A DNA stretch of 64,000 bases from Glaciecola sp. UBA1851 (GCA_002338515.1 DDIL01000172.1:1-64000), one strand, 5' to 3'; counted from the stretch's first letter, positions 1 through 8,746 are shown. Notes: generated by a model from the letters alone, not told the origin. Program-made: numbers and translations.

Positions 1-258
1 GTCTAATCGCACCTCGTCAAAGCGACGCGCATTTTATATATTCTTTATCAACACGCAAGCATTTATTTACAATTAATTATTAAGTGCTCAATAAAAATGC
101 AAGTTTGTTAAATCTAATGATAAATTGTAAAAATATTGGAAAAATTAATTTTATGTTCTACCTTTTAAAGGTAAGACCATTATCATGGGAAAGTGTAACT
201 CACAATTTTTATATTCAAGTTACAACCATTTTTCAAACGCAAACTACGGCGACTAATA
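1..258. other. left-edge region without a recognised gene
   Basis: No reading frame here looks like a protein. The stretch is AT-rich and leads into the RRM gene. A short frame from 84 to 266 overlaps the RRM start and has no recognisable composition, so I treat it as chance. The segment probably holds the promoter of the RRM gene and the flank of a gene lying outside the window. Confidence 0.5.
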
Positions 259-741
259 ATGATTAACCTAAAAACAAAACCCTTTTTCATCTTATCCTTC
301 GGTTTCGCAATTCTTGGATATATTATTTCCTCTACCGGTGCGGCCTCACAAGTATCGGAGTTTTTACCTAGTATCTTTGTATTGTTAACTGCAAGTACGT
401 TATTTTTTATATCAAACATCAGTTCACAACCATCTGCTAATAATAGTTCAACACATAAGGCTAGTACGAATACCGATGTTACGTCACAAGACATATCTAC
501 ATTGTACATCGGGAACTTAGCTTATAAGGCCAATGAAGAAGATGTACAAACATTCTTTGAAGAAGTAGGTAACGTTAATTCAGTAAGATTGGTTAAAGAC
601 AAAAGAAGCGGAAGACGAAAAGGGTTTGGATTTGTCGAAATAGCGAGCGGGGAAGAAGATAAGTTTATTTCAAAACTCAACAAAGCTGAGTTCATGGAAA
701 GAAGTATTATTGTTAGATACGCAAATGAAAAACAGCACTAA
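259..741 (+). CDS. membrane-anchored RRM RNA-binding protein
   Basis: A 160-residue protein with two parts. Residues about 9-27 and 36-54 are two hydrophobic segments that look like a membrane hairpin. After a polar Ser/Asn/Thr-rich linker (55-80) comes one RNA recognition motif at about 81-157. RNP2 is LYIGNL at 82-87 and RNP1 is KGFGFVEI at 121-128, with the aromatic positions F123 and F125 that stack on RNA bases intact. The family binds single-stranded RNA; RRM proteins are uncommon in bacteria outside cyanobacteria and some proteobacteria. I infer that the RRM faces the cytoplasm and is tethered to the inner membrane. The RNA target is unknown. It is a single gene closed by its own terminator. 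Confidence 0.85.
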   Translation: MINLKTKPFFILSFGFAILGYIISSTGAASQVSEFLPSIFVLLTASTLFFISNISSQPSANNSSTHKASTNTDVTSQDISTLYIGNLAYKANEEDVQTFFEEVGNVNSVRLVKDKRSGRRKGFGFVEIASGEEDKFISKLNKAEFMERSIIVRYANEKQH

Positions 742-774
742 GTAGCTAGTCTATTTATTATTACCATAATTAGA

Positions 775-804
775 AGTTTGGTTTACTCAAGAACCAAACT
801 TTTT
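775..804 (+). terminator. intrinsic terminator after the RRM gene
   Basis: A perfect 9-bp stem, AGTTTGGTT (775-783) pairing with AACCAAACT (792-800), with an 8-nt loop and a T-rich tail. It overlaps the last codons of the convergent gene, whose stop lies at 787-789. Confidence 0.85.
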
Positions 805-1959
805 ATTGAAAGCATGAAATCTATTAATGGCTTGCAATATATCAGGTACCTGAACATCTTTCATTTGATTAACTAGTCCATTGATTATCTGATTGAAATC
901 TTCTTCGGTCTTCAGAGCTGACTTACTTGATTCAACCAGATGCATGTATTTATTTAAATATTGAGCAACCGCTTTTGGCGCATCTAAAGAGTCTGAATTA
1001 CTATATTCGTTAACATGTTGAATCTGCTCATATGCTTGGATTTTGTTAAAACTATTGTTACTACCTATTTGAAGCGATAGTGACAATAACTCATTGTTAG
1101 AATAGCCATTAGCTTCGCTTTTATCATACGCAGATTCAACGTCTTTTCTATAAAATGTATCTAATACATCATCGGCTCTATTTATCAAATTTGATATATC
1201 ATTAGTTTCAGATTTAGATATATCCCCAGAAACAGAAATTGATATATTGGAAGCATTGGTAGTAATGGAATGATTAGAGTAACCAAATTGCTTTTGTGAA
1301 AATGCACTAGCATCAAAATTTAACTGTATCTCACGACCAGATTCTACAAAGAAATTTATGCGGTTGTGATTGTCTTGATTCTCGTATTCTTGCTTATTAT
1401 ATTCCACACGAAAGGACGTAATTCCCTCTATAATCGCATCTTTTGTTGTATCAACTTTTTTGAACACATCGTCATTGACCAATCCAACCAACTCTAATTT
1501 TGCTTGATCTACGCCAACAGCCACTCCAGTGATTGCTTCATTTCTAAAGAATTCAACTTGGTCTTTACTATGTCCGCTTTTAGCAAGTTTCGATAATGCG
1601 CTAGTCACAAAATTAGTGACGTTTGATGCCACTTTTTCAATATCAAAGTTTACACTAGCATTCAACTGTTCAGTTGAATCAGTATTTTTTATGACGTCAT
1701 TATTTTTAGTTTCATTAGTTTTTGAGCCGAATGTAACCTTTTCAGTAGTAACACTATTTTCAGTCGCCATAGATTTCGCTAGCGCAAAACTGAGCACTTT
1801 CGCCACAATTTCGTCGTTTGCAGCTACTTTGCTTACTTTGTCAGCATACAGTTCATCCTTACTAACCGAAGCTATTTTGCTTGCTTCAGTTTTAGATGAA
1901 TTATGTGTTTGACCCATGCTTTTTTCTGTAAAAACACTATTGGGTTGTATTGAATTCAT
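787..1959 (-). CDS. DUF5610-like Ser/Asn-rich protein of unknown function
   Basis: The frame is open up to a TTG at 2040. I prefer the ATG at 1959, which has a GAGG 8 nt upstream, giving 390 residues. There is no signal peptide or membrane segment. The protein is acidic and very rich in Ser, Asn, Lys and Asp. The middle (about residues 105-190), with a repeated pattern of Val/Ala-rich amphipathic helices and a GVAVGVDQAKLEL motif, resembles the DUF5610 domain found in Shewanella and Alteromonas proteins; this is recalled similarity, not a search. The rest looks low-complexity and partly disordered. It is convergent with the RRM gene and divergent from trmA. Its function is unknown. Confidence 0.7.
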   Translation of the reverse strand: MNSIQPNSVFTEKSMGQTHNSSKTEASKIASVSKDELYADKVSKVAANDEIVAKVLSFALAKSMATENSVTTEKVTFGSKTNETKNNDVIKNTDSTEQLNASVNFDIEKVASNVTNFVTSALSKLAKSGHSKDQVEFFRNEAITGVAVGVDQAKLELVGLVNDDVFKKVDTTKDAIIEGITSFRVEYNKQEYENQDNHNRINFFVESGREIQLNFDASAFSQKQFGYSNHSITTNASNISISVSGDISKSETNDISNLINRADDVLDTFYRKDVESAYDKSEANGYSNNELLSLSLQIGSNNSFNKIQAYEQIQHVNEYSNSDSLDAPKAVAQYLNKYMHLVESSKSALKTEEDFNQIINGLVNQMKDVQVPDILQAINRFHAFNKKFGS

Positions 1960-2083
1960 AAAAGATACCTCACTATCCTCAGCATTGTTATCGGCATCGT
2001 ACGTATATTTCTTTAATAAAGAGTTGGTATATTTCTGCAAGTAAGTAAAATTGTGAATTATAATGTAATGATATATCTGACGT

Positions 2084-3196
2084 ATGAGCAGTTTTGGGGA
2101 AAATTTGTCCGAGTTATTAGAAAAATATGAACACGAGTTTGATAGTAAAAAAAGTCAGTTAATATCTAGCTTGCAACCTTTTTATCAACATGACTTAGAT
2201 TGCTTCAGTTCACCTCCTAAAAATTACAGAATGAGAGCAGAGTTCAGAGTATGGCATGAAGGAGATAAGACCTTTCATATTATGTTTGATCAAGCCACGA
2301 AAACTAGATTCCAAGTTGACCAATTAGATGTAGCTTGTTCTTTGATTAACCAAGCTATGTTTCAGGTAATGAAGTACATCAATCTTTCTCAAATACTGCG
2401 CACAAAACTTTTTCAAATTGACTACTTAGCGGCTACCACTGGTCAAATTGTTATTAGCATGATTTATCATAAACCACTCACTGATGACTGGACTGAAAAC
2501 GTAAGCACCATGCTTAGTAAAATTGAAGGCTTCACTAAGGTAAATATAATAGGAAGATCTAAAAAGCAGAAAGTCGTCTTAGGAAACGACTATGTTATTG
2601 AGAAATTTGAAATTAAAGGTAAACAATATACATTTAAACAAATAGAAAATAGCTTTACTCAACCTAACGCCATTATTAACGAGAAGATGATTTCTTGGGC
2701 GATAGATAACTCCATTCATCACGCATCAGATTTATTAGAACTATATTGTGGCGCAGGAAACTTTTCAATTCCTTTAAGCAATTACTACAGAAACGTTCTT
2801 GGTACAGAAATATCAAAAACATCTGTCAATGCAGCACAATATAATATAGCGGAAAATACGGTAGATAACCTGAATATTGCGAGACTGTCTAGTGAAGAGT
2901 TTGTTCAAGCTTTTAACGGTGTTCGAAAATTTAATCGACTCGCAAATATTGATTTATTAAATTACAAATTTAAAACTGTGTTAGTCGACCCACCTCGTTC
3001 AGGGTTAGACGATAAGACCTTAGAATTGGTATCTAGCTTTGACCAAATTATTTACATATCGTGCAACCCAAACACGTTAGTTGAGAACTTAAGTACTTTA
3101 TGCAAAACCCATGAAATATCAAAAGCCGCCTTTTTTGACCAGTTTCCTTTCACGCCGCATATCGAAGCTGGCGTCGTATTAAACAAGATTACTTAA
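2084..3196 (+). CDS. trmA: tRNA (uracil-54-C5)-methyltransferase TrmA
   Basis: A 370-residue SAM-dependent enzyme that makes ribothymidine (m5U54) in the T-loop of tRNAs; E. coli TrmA is close to this length. Visible motifs are NSFTQPNA before the methyltransferase domain, the SAM-binding LLELYCGAGNFSIPLS, VDPPRSGLD, the catalytic ISCNP with nucleophile Cys327, and the general-base Glu361 in PHIEAGVVL. There is no iron-sulfur cysteine cluster of the RlmC/RlmD type, which supports TrmA. The start ATG has only a weak ribosome site. The convergent neighbour is fabR, the same pairing as in E. coli, which supports core-genome context. Confidence 0.97.
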   Translation: MSSFGENLSELLEKYEHEFDSKKSQLISSLQPFYQHDLDCFSSPPKNYRMRAEFRVWHEGDKTFHIMFDQATKTRFQVDQLDVACSLINQAMFQVMKYINLSQILRTKLFQIDYLAATTGQIVISMIYHKPLTDDWTENVSTMLSKIEGFTKVNIIGRSKKQKVVLGNDYVIEKFEIKGKQYTFKQIENSFTQPNAIINEKMISWAIDNSIHHASDLLELYCGAGNFSIPLSNYYRNVLGTEISKTSVNAAQYNIAENTVDNLNIARLSSEEFVQAFNGVRKFNRLANIDLLNYKFKTVLVDPPRSGLDDKTLELVSSFDQIIYISCNPNTLVENLSTLCKTHEISKAAFFDQFPFTPHIEAGVVLNKIT

Positions 3197-3208
3197 CCAG
3201 TTCTGCAA

Positions 3209-3808
3209 TTATCTGCTTGCGTAAACTTCAGCACCTTTTTGAATAAACCTCAATTGTGATTTTACTCTTGAGGCTATTTTTTGAATATCATTCTTATCTG
3301 CATCCATTGCTTCTGCTCCAGCATTAAAAACGAGCTTAACCATTGCATCTGATTGTAACAGCGCAATAGGCATAGGAATATCGAGCTTATCGGTGATATA
3401 GTCAGCCAATTCTTCTGTAAAATGTTGAATTTCCCTCATAACTGCGGCTCTAAAAGCAGCAGATGTGCCTGTATGTTCTCGTAACAACAAGCGAAATACA
3501 TTGGGATTGCTTAATATAAATTCGAGAAAGGTGTCGACAGAGATATCGATTATGCTGCCTCCCTTAGCAATTCTCTGCCTTGCTTGTCTCATTAATTGAC
3601 GCAAAGCCAAGCCTGACTCATCGACAAGGGTTAACCCTAATTCATTTATATCAGAAAAATGCCGATAGAATGAAGTAGGTGCTATTTTAGCTTCTCGAGC
3701 TACTTCCCGTAGGCTTATAGTCGTAAAACTCTTGTTGTCATCGAGAAGAGAAAAGGCGCTATTTATTATGCGCTGTCTAGTTTGAAGCTTTTGTTGTTGG
3801 CGATTCAT
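3209..3808 (-). CDS. fabR: TetR-family fatty-acid repressor FabR
   Basis: A 199-residue TetR-family regulator. The N-terminal helix-turn-helix lies at about 28-50 (TISLREVAREAKIAPTSFYR), followed by the FabR-typical HFSDINELGLTLVDESG. FabR/DesT proteins sense the balance of saturated and unsaturated acyl thioesters and repress unsaturated fatty-acid genes. It is divergent from a fatty-acid desaturase across a 111-bp gap that contains a FabR-like palindrome. I infer that it controls this desaturase, and perhaps fabA/fabB elsewhere. A DesT-like role (desaturase control as in Pseudomonas) is the main alternative label; the trmA neighbour favours FabR. Confidence 0.93.
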   Translation of the reverse strand: MNRQQQKLQTRQRIINSAFSLLDDNKSFTTISLREVAREAKIAPTSFYRHFSDINELGLTLVDESGLALRQLMRQARQRIAKGGSIIDISVDTFLEFILSNPNVFRLLLREHTGTSAAFRAAVMREIQHFTEELADYITDKLDIPMPIALLQSDAMVKLVFNAGAEAMDADKNDIQKIASRVKSQLRFIQKGAEVYASR

Positions 3809-3852
3809 TTTGAGATTTTTACCTTATTCGCCAGATTTCTGCAATAATTTTC

Positions 3853-3881
3853 TTGCACCAAACTATTCTAAAAGTTAAATT
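3853..3881 (+). promoter_or_regulatory. predicted sigma-70 promoter of the desaturase gene
   Basis: A -35 element TTGCAC (3853-3858) and a -10 element TAAATT (3876-3881) are separated by 17 bp. The predicted start of transcription falls near 3888, inside the adjacent FabR-like palindrome. The call rests on consensus matching by eye. Confidence 0.6.
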
Positions 3882-3899
3882 AGCGAACAGTTGTACGCT
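3882..3899 (+). promoter_or_regulatory. FabR-type operator
   Basis: AGCGAACAGTTGTACGCT is an 18-bp inverted repeat: 8-bp arms with one mismatch around a 2-bp centre. It matches the AGCG-N-ACA / TGT-N-CGCT form that I recall for FabR operators at fabA and fabB. It begins just downstream of the -10 element and ends 20 bp before the desaturase start, so a bound repressor would block transcription initiation. Confidence 0.75.
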
Positions 3900-3919
3900 G
3901 AATATTTGGACTCTACATT

Positions 3920-5053
3920 TTGAAAAAACCTCCTCTTATCTTTTTAAACCTACTCATTTTCGTGATTACTACCGCTGTTGCTGTAATAGGCGTGCCGTTA
4001 TGGGCTTATAATTACGGTATAGGGTTAACTGAAATTTTCGTTGCTATTGCATTATTCTTCTTTACTGGCATGTCTATTACTGCTGGGTATCACAGATTAT
4101 GGTCACATAAAACTTACGAAGCCCATCCAATTGTTAAAGTCTTTTTAGCAGTTGGTGGTGCAATGGCTGTTCAAAACAGCATCTTGCATTGGTCAAGCGA
4201 TCATAGAGTTCATCATAGACACGTTGATGAGAACGGGAAAGATCCCTATTCAGCTAAAAGAGGCTTTTGGTTTTCTCATATGGGTTGGATGCTAAGAGAA
4301 TATCAAGCGCATCGATACGACGATTATTCAAATTGCAGAGATCTTCAGAAAGATAAGATTGTGATGTGGCAACACAATCATTATATAGCGATTGTATTAG
4401 CCGCTAACTTTGGCATAACTGGGCTGTTAGGTTTCTTAAATGGCGACATTATAGCAATGATACTAGTTGCAGGTTTTGCTCGCTTAGTAGCAGTTCATCA
4501 CGTTACCTTTTTTATCAATTCACTTGCTCATATCTGGGGCAACCGTCCTTACACAGATAAAAACACAGCACGCGATAATGGCGTGATTGCTTTATTTACA
4601 TTTGGAGAGGGTTATCACAATTTTCATCACATATTTGCAAACGACTACAGAAATGGCATTAAATGGTGGCAATATGATCCAACCAAATGGTTGATTAAAA
4701 GTCTTTCTTGGTTGAAGTTAACTAAAAAATTACAAGTTACTCCTGAAGAAAGAATAGAAAAAGCTAGGCTACAGATGCAACTGAAACATGCTCAAATAAA
4801 ACTAATCAATTTACAAAATGCCGATGAAGTGTTGCTGAAAATCCAAGAAGAATACGACCTATTACTGCATAAAATGAGTGAATATTATAAAACAAAAAAA
4901 GCATTGGTTAAAATTAGAAAAAATTCTCTGCAAGCATCTTATGAGAACTTCGAACTAGATTTTAAATATAAAGAACTAAAACAATCCTTTAATCTGCAAC
5001 GAGAAAAATGGCAGGCACTTTACACTTATTATCTCGAACCTATTAAGGCTTAA
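3920..5053 (+). CDS. membrane fatty-acid (delta-9 type) desaturase with C-terminal coiled coil
   Basis: A 377-residue diiron membrane desaturase that would insert a double bond into acyl chains. The three histidine boxes are present: H58-x4-H63 (HRLWSH), HRVHH at 95-99, and HNFHH at 233-237. Hydrophobic segments lie near 8-28, 36-56, 71-86 and 155-195. Residues about 272-377 form a long charged helical extension rich in Lys, Glu, Gln and Leu, probably a coiled coil, which minimal desaturases lack. The start is a TTG; no in-frame ATG exists before residue 51, which is already inside the conserved core. It is transcribed divergently from fabR and probably repressed by it. The exact double-bond position cannot be read from the sequence. 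Confidence 0.92.
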   Translation: MKKPPLIFLNLLIFVITTAVAVIGVPLWAYNYGIGLTEIFVAIALFFFTGMSITAGYHRLWSHKTYEAHPIVKVFLAVGGAMAVQNSILHWSSDHRVHHRHVDENGKDPYSAKRGFWFSHMGWMLREYQAHRYDDYSNCRDLQKDKIVMWQHNHYIAIVLAANFGITGLLGFLNGDIIAMILVAGFARLVAVHHVTFFINSLAHIWGNRPYTDKNTARDNGVIALFTFGEGYHNFHHIFANDYRNGIKWWQYDPTKWLIKSLSWLKLTKKLQVTPEERIEKARLQMQLKHAQIKLINLQNADEVLLKIQEEYDLLLHKMSEYYKTKKALVKIRKNSLQASYENFELDFKYKELKQSFNLQREKWQALYTYYLEPIKA

Positions 5054-5073
5054 TAAGAAAAACTAATTAATTC

Positions 5074-5098
5074 AAGGTGCTATGTGCACCTTTTTTTA
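5074..5098 (+). terminator. intrinsic terminator after the desaturase gene
   Basis: AAGGTGC (5074-5080) pairs with GCACCTT (5086-5092) around a 5-nt loop and is followed by a run of seven T. Confidence 0.9.
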
Positions 5099-5251
5099 AT
5101 TACATTCAACGTGAATTATTTATGAACTTTAACAGTAAGTTGTGATGTGATTCTTTTATTTTAATATCCAGTATATTGATAATTTTTAATATTAGTTAAC
5201 ATCAGTTAAGATAGCTTCTCAGAGAATAAAACCTGTGCTATTTTGTTTTTA

Positions 5252-8200
5252 ATGCAGCACACATTTAGGCTAAATAAATTTGTGTTAACACAATTAAACA
5301 AAGCATTGAAAAACTCGACAAAAGACAAAAGCAACTCTAATTATGCTGTTATCGGTGCGTTTGTTTTAATTTGTATAGCTATTGTTATTGCAGCTATTTT
5401 ATTTGTAGAGCAACGAATTAATTCAACTATTGAACGGTCGATTGCAACTGATTTACAACAAAATATATCAACCGCTGAAAATACTTTGCAAGCCAAGTTT
5501 GAGCAATTCCAACGTGATATTATTTTCTTATCATCATCAGCCTCGGTTAAAAATTTTATTAACTCTATCGACACCCCATCTGAAATCAATTCACAAAATC
5601 AGGATATAAGTCTTACTTTCGCATCGTTAATAGAACAAACGCCACAGTTTGACCAAATAAGAATACTATCAGCCACAAATGGTGATGAGATTATAAGAGT
5701 TGAAAAGTTAGACAATCAAATAAGAGTTGTTCCAAAGGACGAACTCCAAAACAAAGGCGCTAGGCCCTATTTTTTGAATGTTGTTAACTTTGAAAAAGGT
5801 GAACTTTTCGTCTCAGAGATTAATTTAAATAGAGAAAACGGTCTAATAGAAATACCATTTAAACCGACTGTTAGAATTGCGGTGCCACTTTTTAACAATA
5901 ACGATGAGAAAAAAGGCGTATTGGTAATCAATGTGAACGCTAATTTTCTACTAAATAACGTATTTCGTTCGATAGATGATAGATATTACCTGTATCTTTT
6001 AAATAAACAGTTAGGCTTCTTAATTCATCCTCATCGTCAAGCGTTTGAATTTGAGCAGGATCCTGAAGCTAATTGGGGAACTTTTTATAATTCCAACATT
6101 CAATTTCAAGACACATTAACCACGATAAAACCTGAATCTGCAGACGAATATAACTTTAAATACTTAGCTCACGAATTAAAACTTCTTAAAAATGTAGATA
6201 ATGTGTCTGAAAAAGCCGTTTCAGTTGGGATTCCACAAGTTATTTTAATAATAGGTACATCGCAAAAATTTATCGATTCCGAAGTAATGAATACACGGTT
6301 GAACGTATTTGGAATGACTTTAATTATCTCACTTATTGCCATAACCATTGTTGCGCTTTCACTCAGTGTTTTAAAACGAAGTTTAAAACTCAAACAGACA
6401 CAATCTGAATACCAAGCCATAGTGGATAGTTCCTTCGACGCTATAATCAGTTTGAATTCAAAATTTATCATTACGTCAATAAATGGTGCGGCTGAAAAGC
6501 TTTTTTCGATAAAGCACTACAATGCAATTGAGCAATCTATTGATAGTGTTTTTTGGTTTAATAGCCTAAAACTTTCAAGCGAAATAAAAGAATTAGAATT
6601 AACTGATTCAAAAGACCTCACAACTGAGTTTAAAAGGGACGGTGAACTTATTGTCATTGCAATTAGCATTAACCCGCTTGGCTCAACAAACAATCAAATC
6701 TCTGGTTATTCCCTTATTATCAGAGACATTACGGTTGAAATATTAGCAAGACAGAGAATTGAACAAACAAATCAAGCATTAGAAATCCAAGTTAAAGAAA
6801 GAACCAAACAACTTGAGCAGGCTAAAAAAGAAGCTGAACATGCAAGCGTGGTGAAGAGTCAGTTCATATCAAATGTAAGCCATGAAATGAGAACACCTCT
6901 AAATGGCATTCTTGGCACACTCGAATTAGTTAAGAAAGATGTATTGTCTGATGTTCAAAAAAACTACTTGTCTATGACAGAAAGCAGTATTAATAATTTA
7001 AATACATTAATTAACGATATTCTAGATATATCAAAAATTGAAGCGGGCAAGATGCAATTAAATGTACAATCATTTGATTTAATCAGTGAGATTGAAAGAA
7101 TATCTCAACCCCATTCTATAAAAGCATATAAAAAAGGCTTAGAGTTCAAACTCGATTTGTCGAATTTAGTCCCCGTATTTGTATTAGGTGATAAAAATAG
7201 AGTAAACCAAATTATCAATAACCTTATATCAAATGCAATAAAGTTTACCACTGTAGGAAAAGTTGAGGTTAAAGCATTAGGGTCTATAGTTGATGGCAAG
7301 GTCAAATTAGCATTTGTGGTTACTGATACTGGTATAGGAATAGACAAATCAAGCATAACCAATTTGTTCAATTCTTTTAATCAAGCCAATGCTGAGGTCA
7401 GCTCAAAATATGGTGGGACAGGCTTAGGATTATCAATCAGTAAACAATTATGCAGCCTAATGGGAGGTAGTATTTCAGTCGCGTCAGAGGTTGGCGAAGG
7501 CTCTGTGTTTAAGTTTGAAATAGAATTAGAGCTTGATAAAAGACAGTATAACTTTTTCGATCATCTTCTAAGTCAGAATATTGGTATTTGTTTTAAAGAT
7601 AGGAATGTTTCGTACACTATATTAGAAGCACTTCATATGATTGGCGCTTCAGCAACGTTTGTAAATGTGAGTACCAGTGAAAAACACTACGATGTGCTTT
7701 TATTTGATTCGCTTGAGTCAATAGAGAATGAATATCAAGGTCTAGTAGAAAACTGTAAACACCCCATTCTATTAATCAACCCCAATGAAATAGAAGCCCA
7801 TAGAAACATATTTGTAAAACAGCAATTATTACCCTTCTCATTAAGTGGATTGCTTGAAATAGTTGTCAGTGACGAATCTAATATCAGAAATTTAGAGCAA
7901 TTAGGAAGTAAAGCTAAGGTTAATTTAAAGGGTGTTAAACAAAATTTCAACATTGCAAATAGCGTCCTAATTGTTGATGACAACGATATCAATATTACTA
8001 TTTTAAAAGGAATGTTAGAGGAAGTAGTCGATACAATTTTTTCTGCTAAAAATGGCTTAGAAGCAATAGAAATTATAAAAAAATCTTCTGGAACATCGAA
8101 ACAATTCGAATTGATTTTGATGGATTGTAACATGCCAATAATGGATGGAATTGAATGTACAAAGGAAATAAGAGCAGGAGTAGCAGGTAAGAACATGATC

Positions 8201-8344
8201 GATATTCCAATAATTGCAATAACTGCCGATGCGATGATAGGAGATAAAGAGCTGTGTTTGGAAGTTGGTATGACCGGCTATATATCCAAGCCAATTAGAT
8301 TTGAAAAACTAGTTGAAGTGGTAAAAAGGGTATTAGAAAAGTGA
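5252..8344 (+). CDS. hybrid sensor histidine kinase / response regulator
   Basis: About 1030 residues from the ATG at 5252; a TTG at 5243 is an alternative start. Order of parts: membrane segment 31-52, periplasmic Cache-like sensor about 53-349, membrane segment 350-374, PAS about 384-490, HisKA with phospho-acceptor His544 in SHEMRTPLNG, HATPase with the N box NLISNAIKFT (about 655-666), DTGIGID and GGTGLGLS. A degenerate receiver-like segment (about 765-880) lacks the phospho-acceptor pattern. The final intact receiver (about 905-1030) carries VDDND and phospho-acceptor Asp958 in LMDCNMPIMDG. No Hpt domain or response regulator lies next to it, so the downstream partner is encoded elsewhere. 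The periplasmic ligand is unknown. Confidence 0.93.
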   Translation: MQHTFRLNKFVLTQLNKALKNSTKDKSNSNYAVIGAFVLICIAIVIAAILFVEQRINSTIERSIATDLQQNISTAENTLQAKFEQFQRDIIFLSSSASVKNFINSIDTPSEINSQNQDISLTFASLIEQTPQFDQIRILSATNGDEIIRVEKLDNQIRVVPKDELQNKGARPYFLNVVNFEKGELFVSEINLNRENGLIEIPFKPTVRIAVPLFNNNDEKKGVLVINVNANFLLNNVFRSIDDRYYLYLLNKQLGFLIHPHRQAFEFEQDPEANWGTFYNSNIQFQDTLTTIKPESADEYNFKYLAHELKLLKNVDNVSEKAVSVGIPQVILIIGTSQKFIDSEVMNTRLNVFGMTLIISLIAITIVALSLSVLKRSLKLKQTQSEYQAIVDSSFDAIISLNSKFIITSINGAAEKLFSIKHYNAIEQSIDSVFWFNSLKLSSEIKELELTDSKDLTTEFKRDGELIVIAISINPLGSTNNQISGYSLIIRDITVEILARQRIEQTNQALEIQVKERTKQLEQAKKEAEHASVVKSQFISNVSHEMRTPLNGILGTLELVKKDVLSDVQKNYLSMTESSINNLNTLINDILDISKIEAGKMQLNVQSFDLISEIERISQPHSIKAYKKGLEFKLDLSNLVPVFVLGDKNRVNQIINNLISNAIKFTTVGKVEVKALGSIVDGKVKLAFVVTDTGIGIDKSSITNLFNSFNQANAEVSSKYGGTGLGLSISKQLCSLMGGSISVASEVGEGSVFKFEIELELDKRQYNFFDHLLSQNIGICFKDRNVSYTILEALHMIGASATFVNVSTSEKHYDVLLFDSLESIENEYQGLVENCKHPILLINPNEIEAHRNIFVKQQLLPFSLSGLLEIVVSDESNIRNLEQLGSKAKVNLKGVKQNFNIANSVLIVDDNDINITILKGMLEEVVDTIFSAKNGLEAIEIIKKSSGTSKQFELILMDCNMPIMDGIECTKEIRAGVAGKNMIDIPIIAITADAMIGDKELCLEVGMTGYISKPIRFEKLVEVVKRVLEK

Positions 8345-8397
8345 ATGAATAGGGGTTGTATAAAGAGTTTTGAGCCTGTGACTATTTAAAACAAGTT

Positions 8398-8432
8398 CAA
8401 AGCATATCCTTCAATAAACCAGATATGCTTTG
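8398..8432. terminator. 11-bp inverted repeat between convergent genes, possible terminator
   Basis: CAAAGCATATC (8398-8408) pairs perfectly with GATATGCTTTG (8422-8432) around a 13-nt loop. It lies between the end of the hybrid kinase and the end of the convergent small secreted protein. The T-tract is poor on both sides, so termination is likely but not textbook. Confidence 0.5.
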
Positions 8433-8449
8433 GTTGTAAAAACATATGA

Positions 8450-8746
8450 TTACTCTGCTTTTTCAGATTTAGACTCTTCGCTTACTTTAACAGAAGCTAA
8501 GTCAATTATTTTCACATGCCCTTTCGGAGCATCATCATTACCCACGCTTAAGTTATGAATATTAGTCAATACTGATTTCTGAATGTTCAGCTCAATACTG
8601 TTACTTGCTTGCATTACTGTAGATTTTACAACTTCTGAAACAAGTAAATTTAGTGAAGAGTTTGATTCGGATTCTGATGCTACTGCAGTAGTTAGAGCGC
8701 AAGCAGACATTAAAATTGCAGTTGAGATTTTTGTAAAAGATTTCAT
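8450..8746 (-). CDS. small secreted protein, paralogue A
   Basis: 98 residues. The N-terminus is a signal peptide (MKSFTKISTAILMSACALTTAVAS, cleavage likely near 23-25), then a mature part of about 74 residues with no cysteines and an acidic/basic mixed tail. An AGGA ribosome site precedes the ATG. I do not recognise a family. It aligns with the 111-residue protein at 10561-10896: both have Leu-x2-hydrophobic-Val-Ser, then ASN-x-I-(E/D)-hydrophobic, a central LT, and a V-x-I-x-D motif before a charged tail. The two flank dusA. The mature chain is predicted periplasmic; its function is unknown. Confidence 0.75.
   Translation of the reverse strand: MKSFTKISTAILMSACALTTAVASESESNSSLNLLVSEVVKSTVMQASNSIELNIQKSVLTNIHNLSVGNDDAPKGHVKIIDLASVKVSEESKSEKAE

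Noticed and set aside
84..266. Short open frame at the left edge, overlapping the RRM start
   Set aside because: Polar/aromatic mix with no family look, no ribosome site and overlap with a well-supported gene.
1529..1912. 127-residue open frame antisense to the DUF5610-like gene
   Set aside because: Ser/Val/Phe-rich shadow of a Ser/Asn/Lys-rich gene.
7735..8196. 153-residue open frame antisense to the hybrid kinase
   Set aside because: Shadow of the receiver-domain region; no independent evidence.
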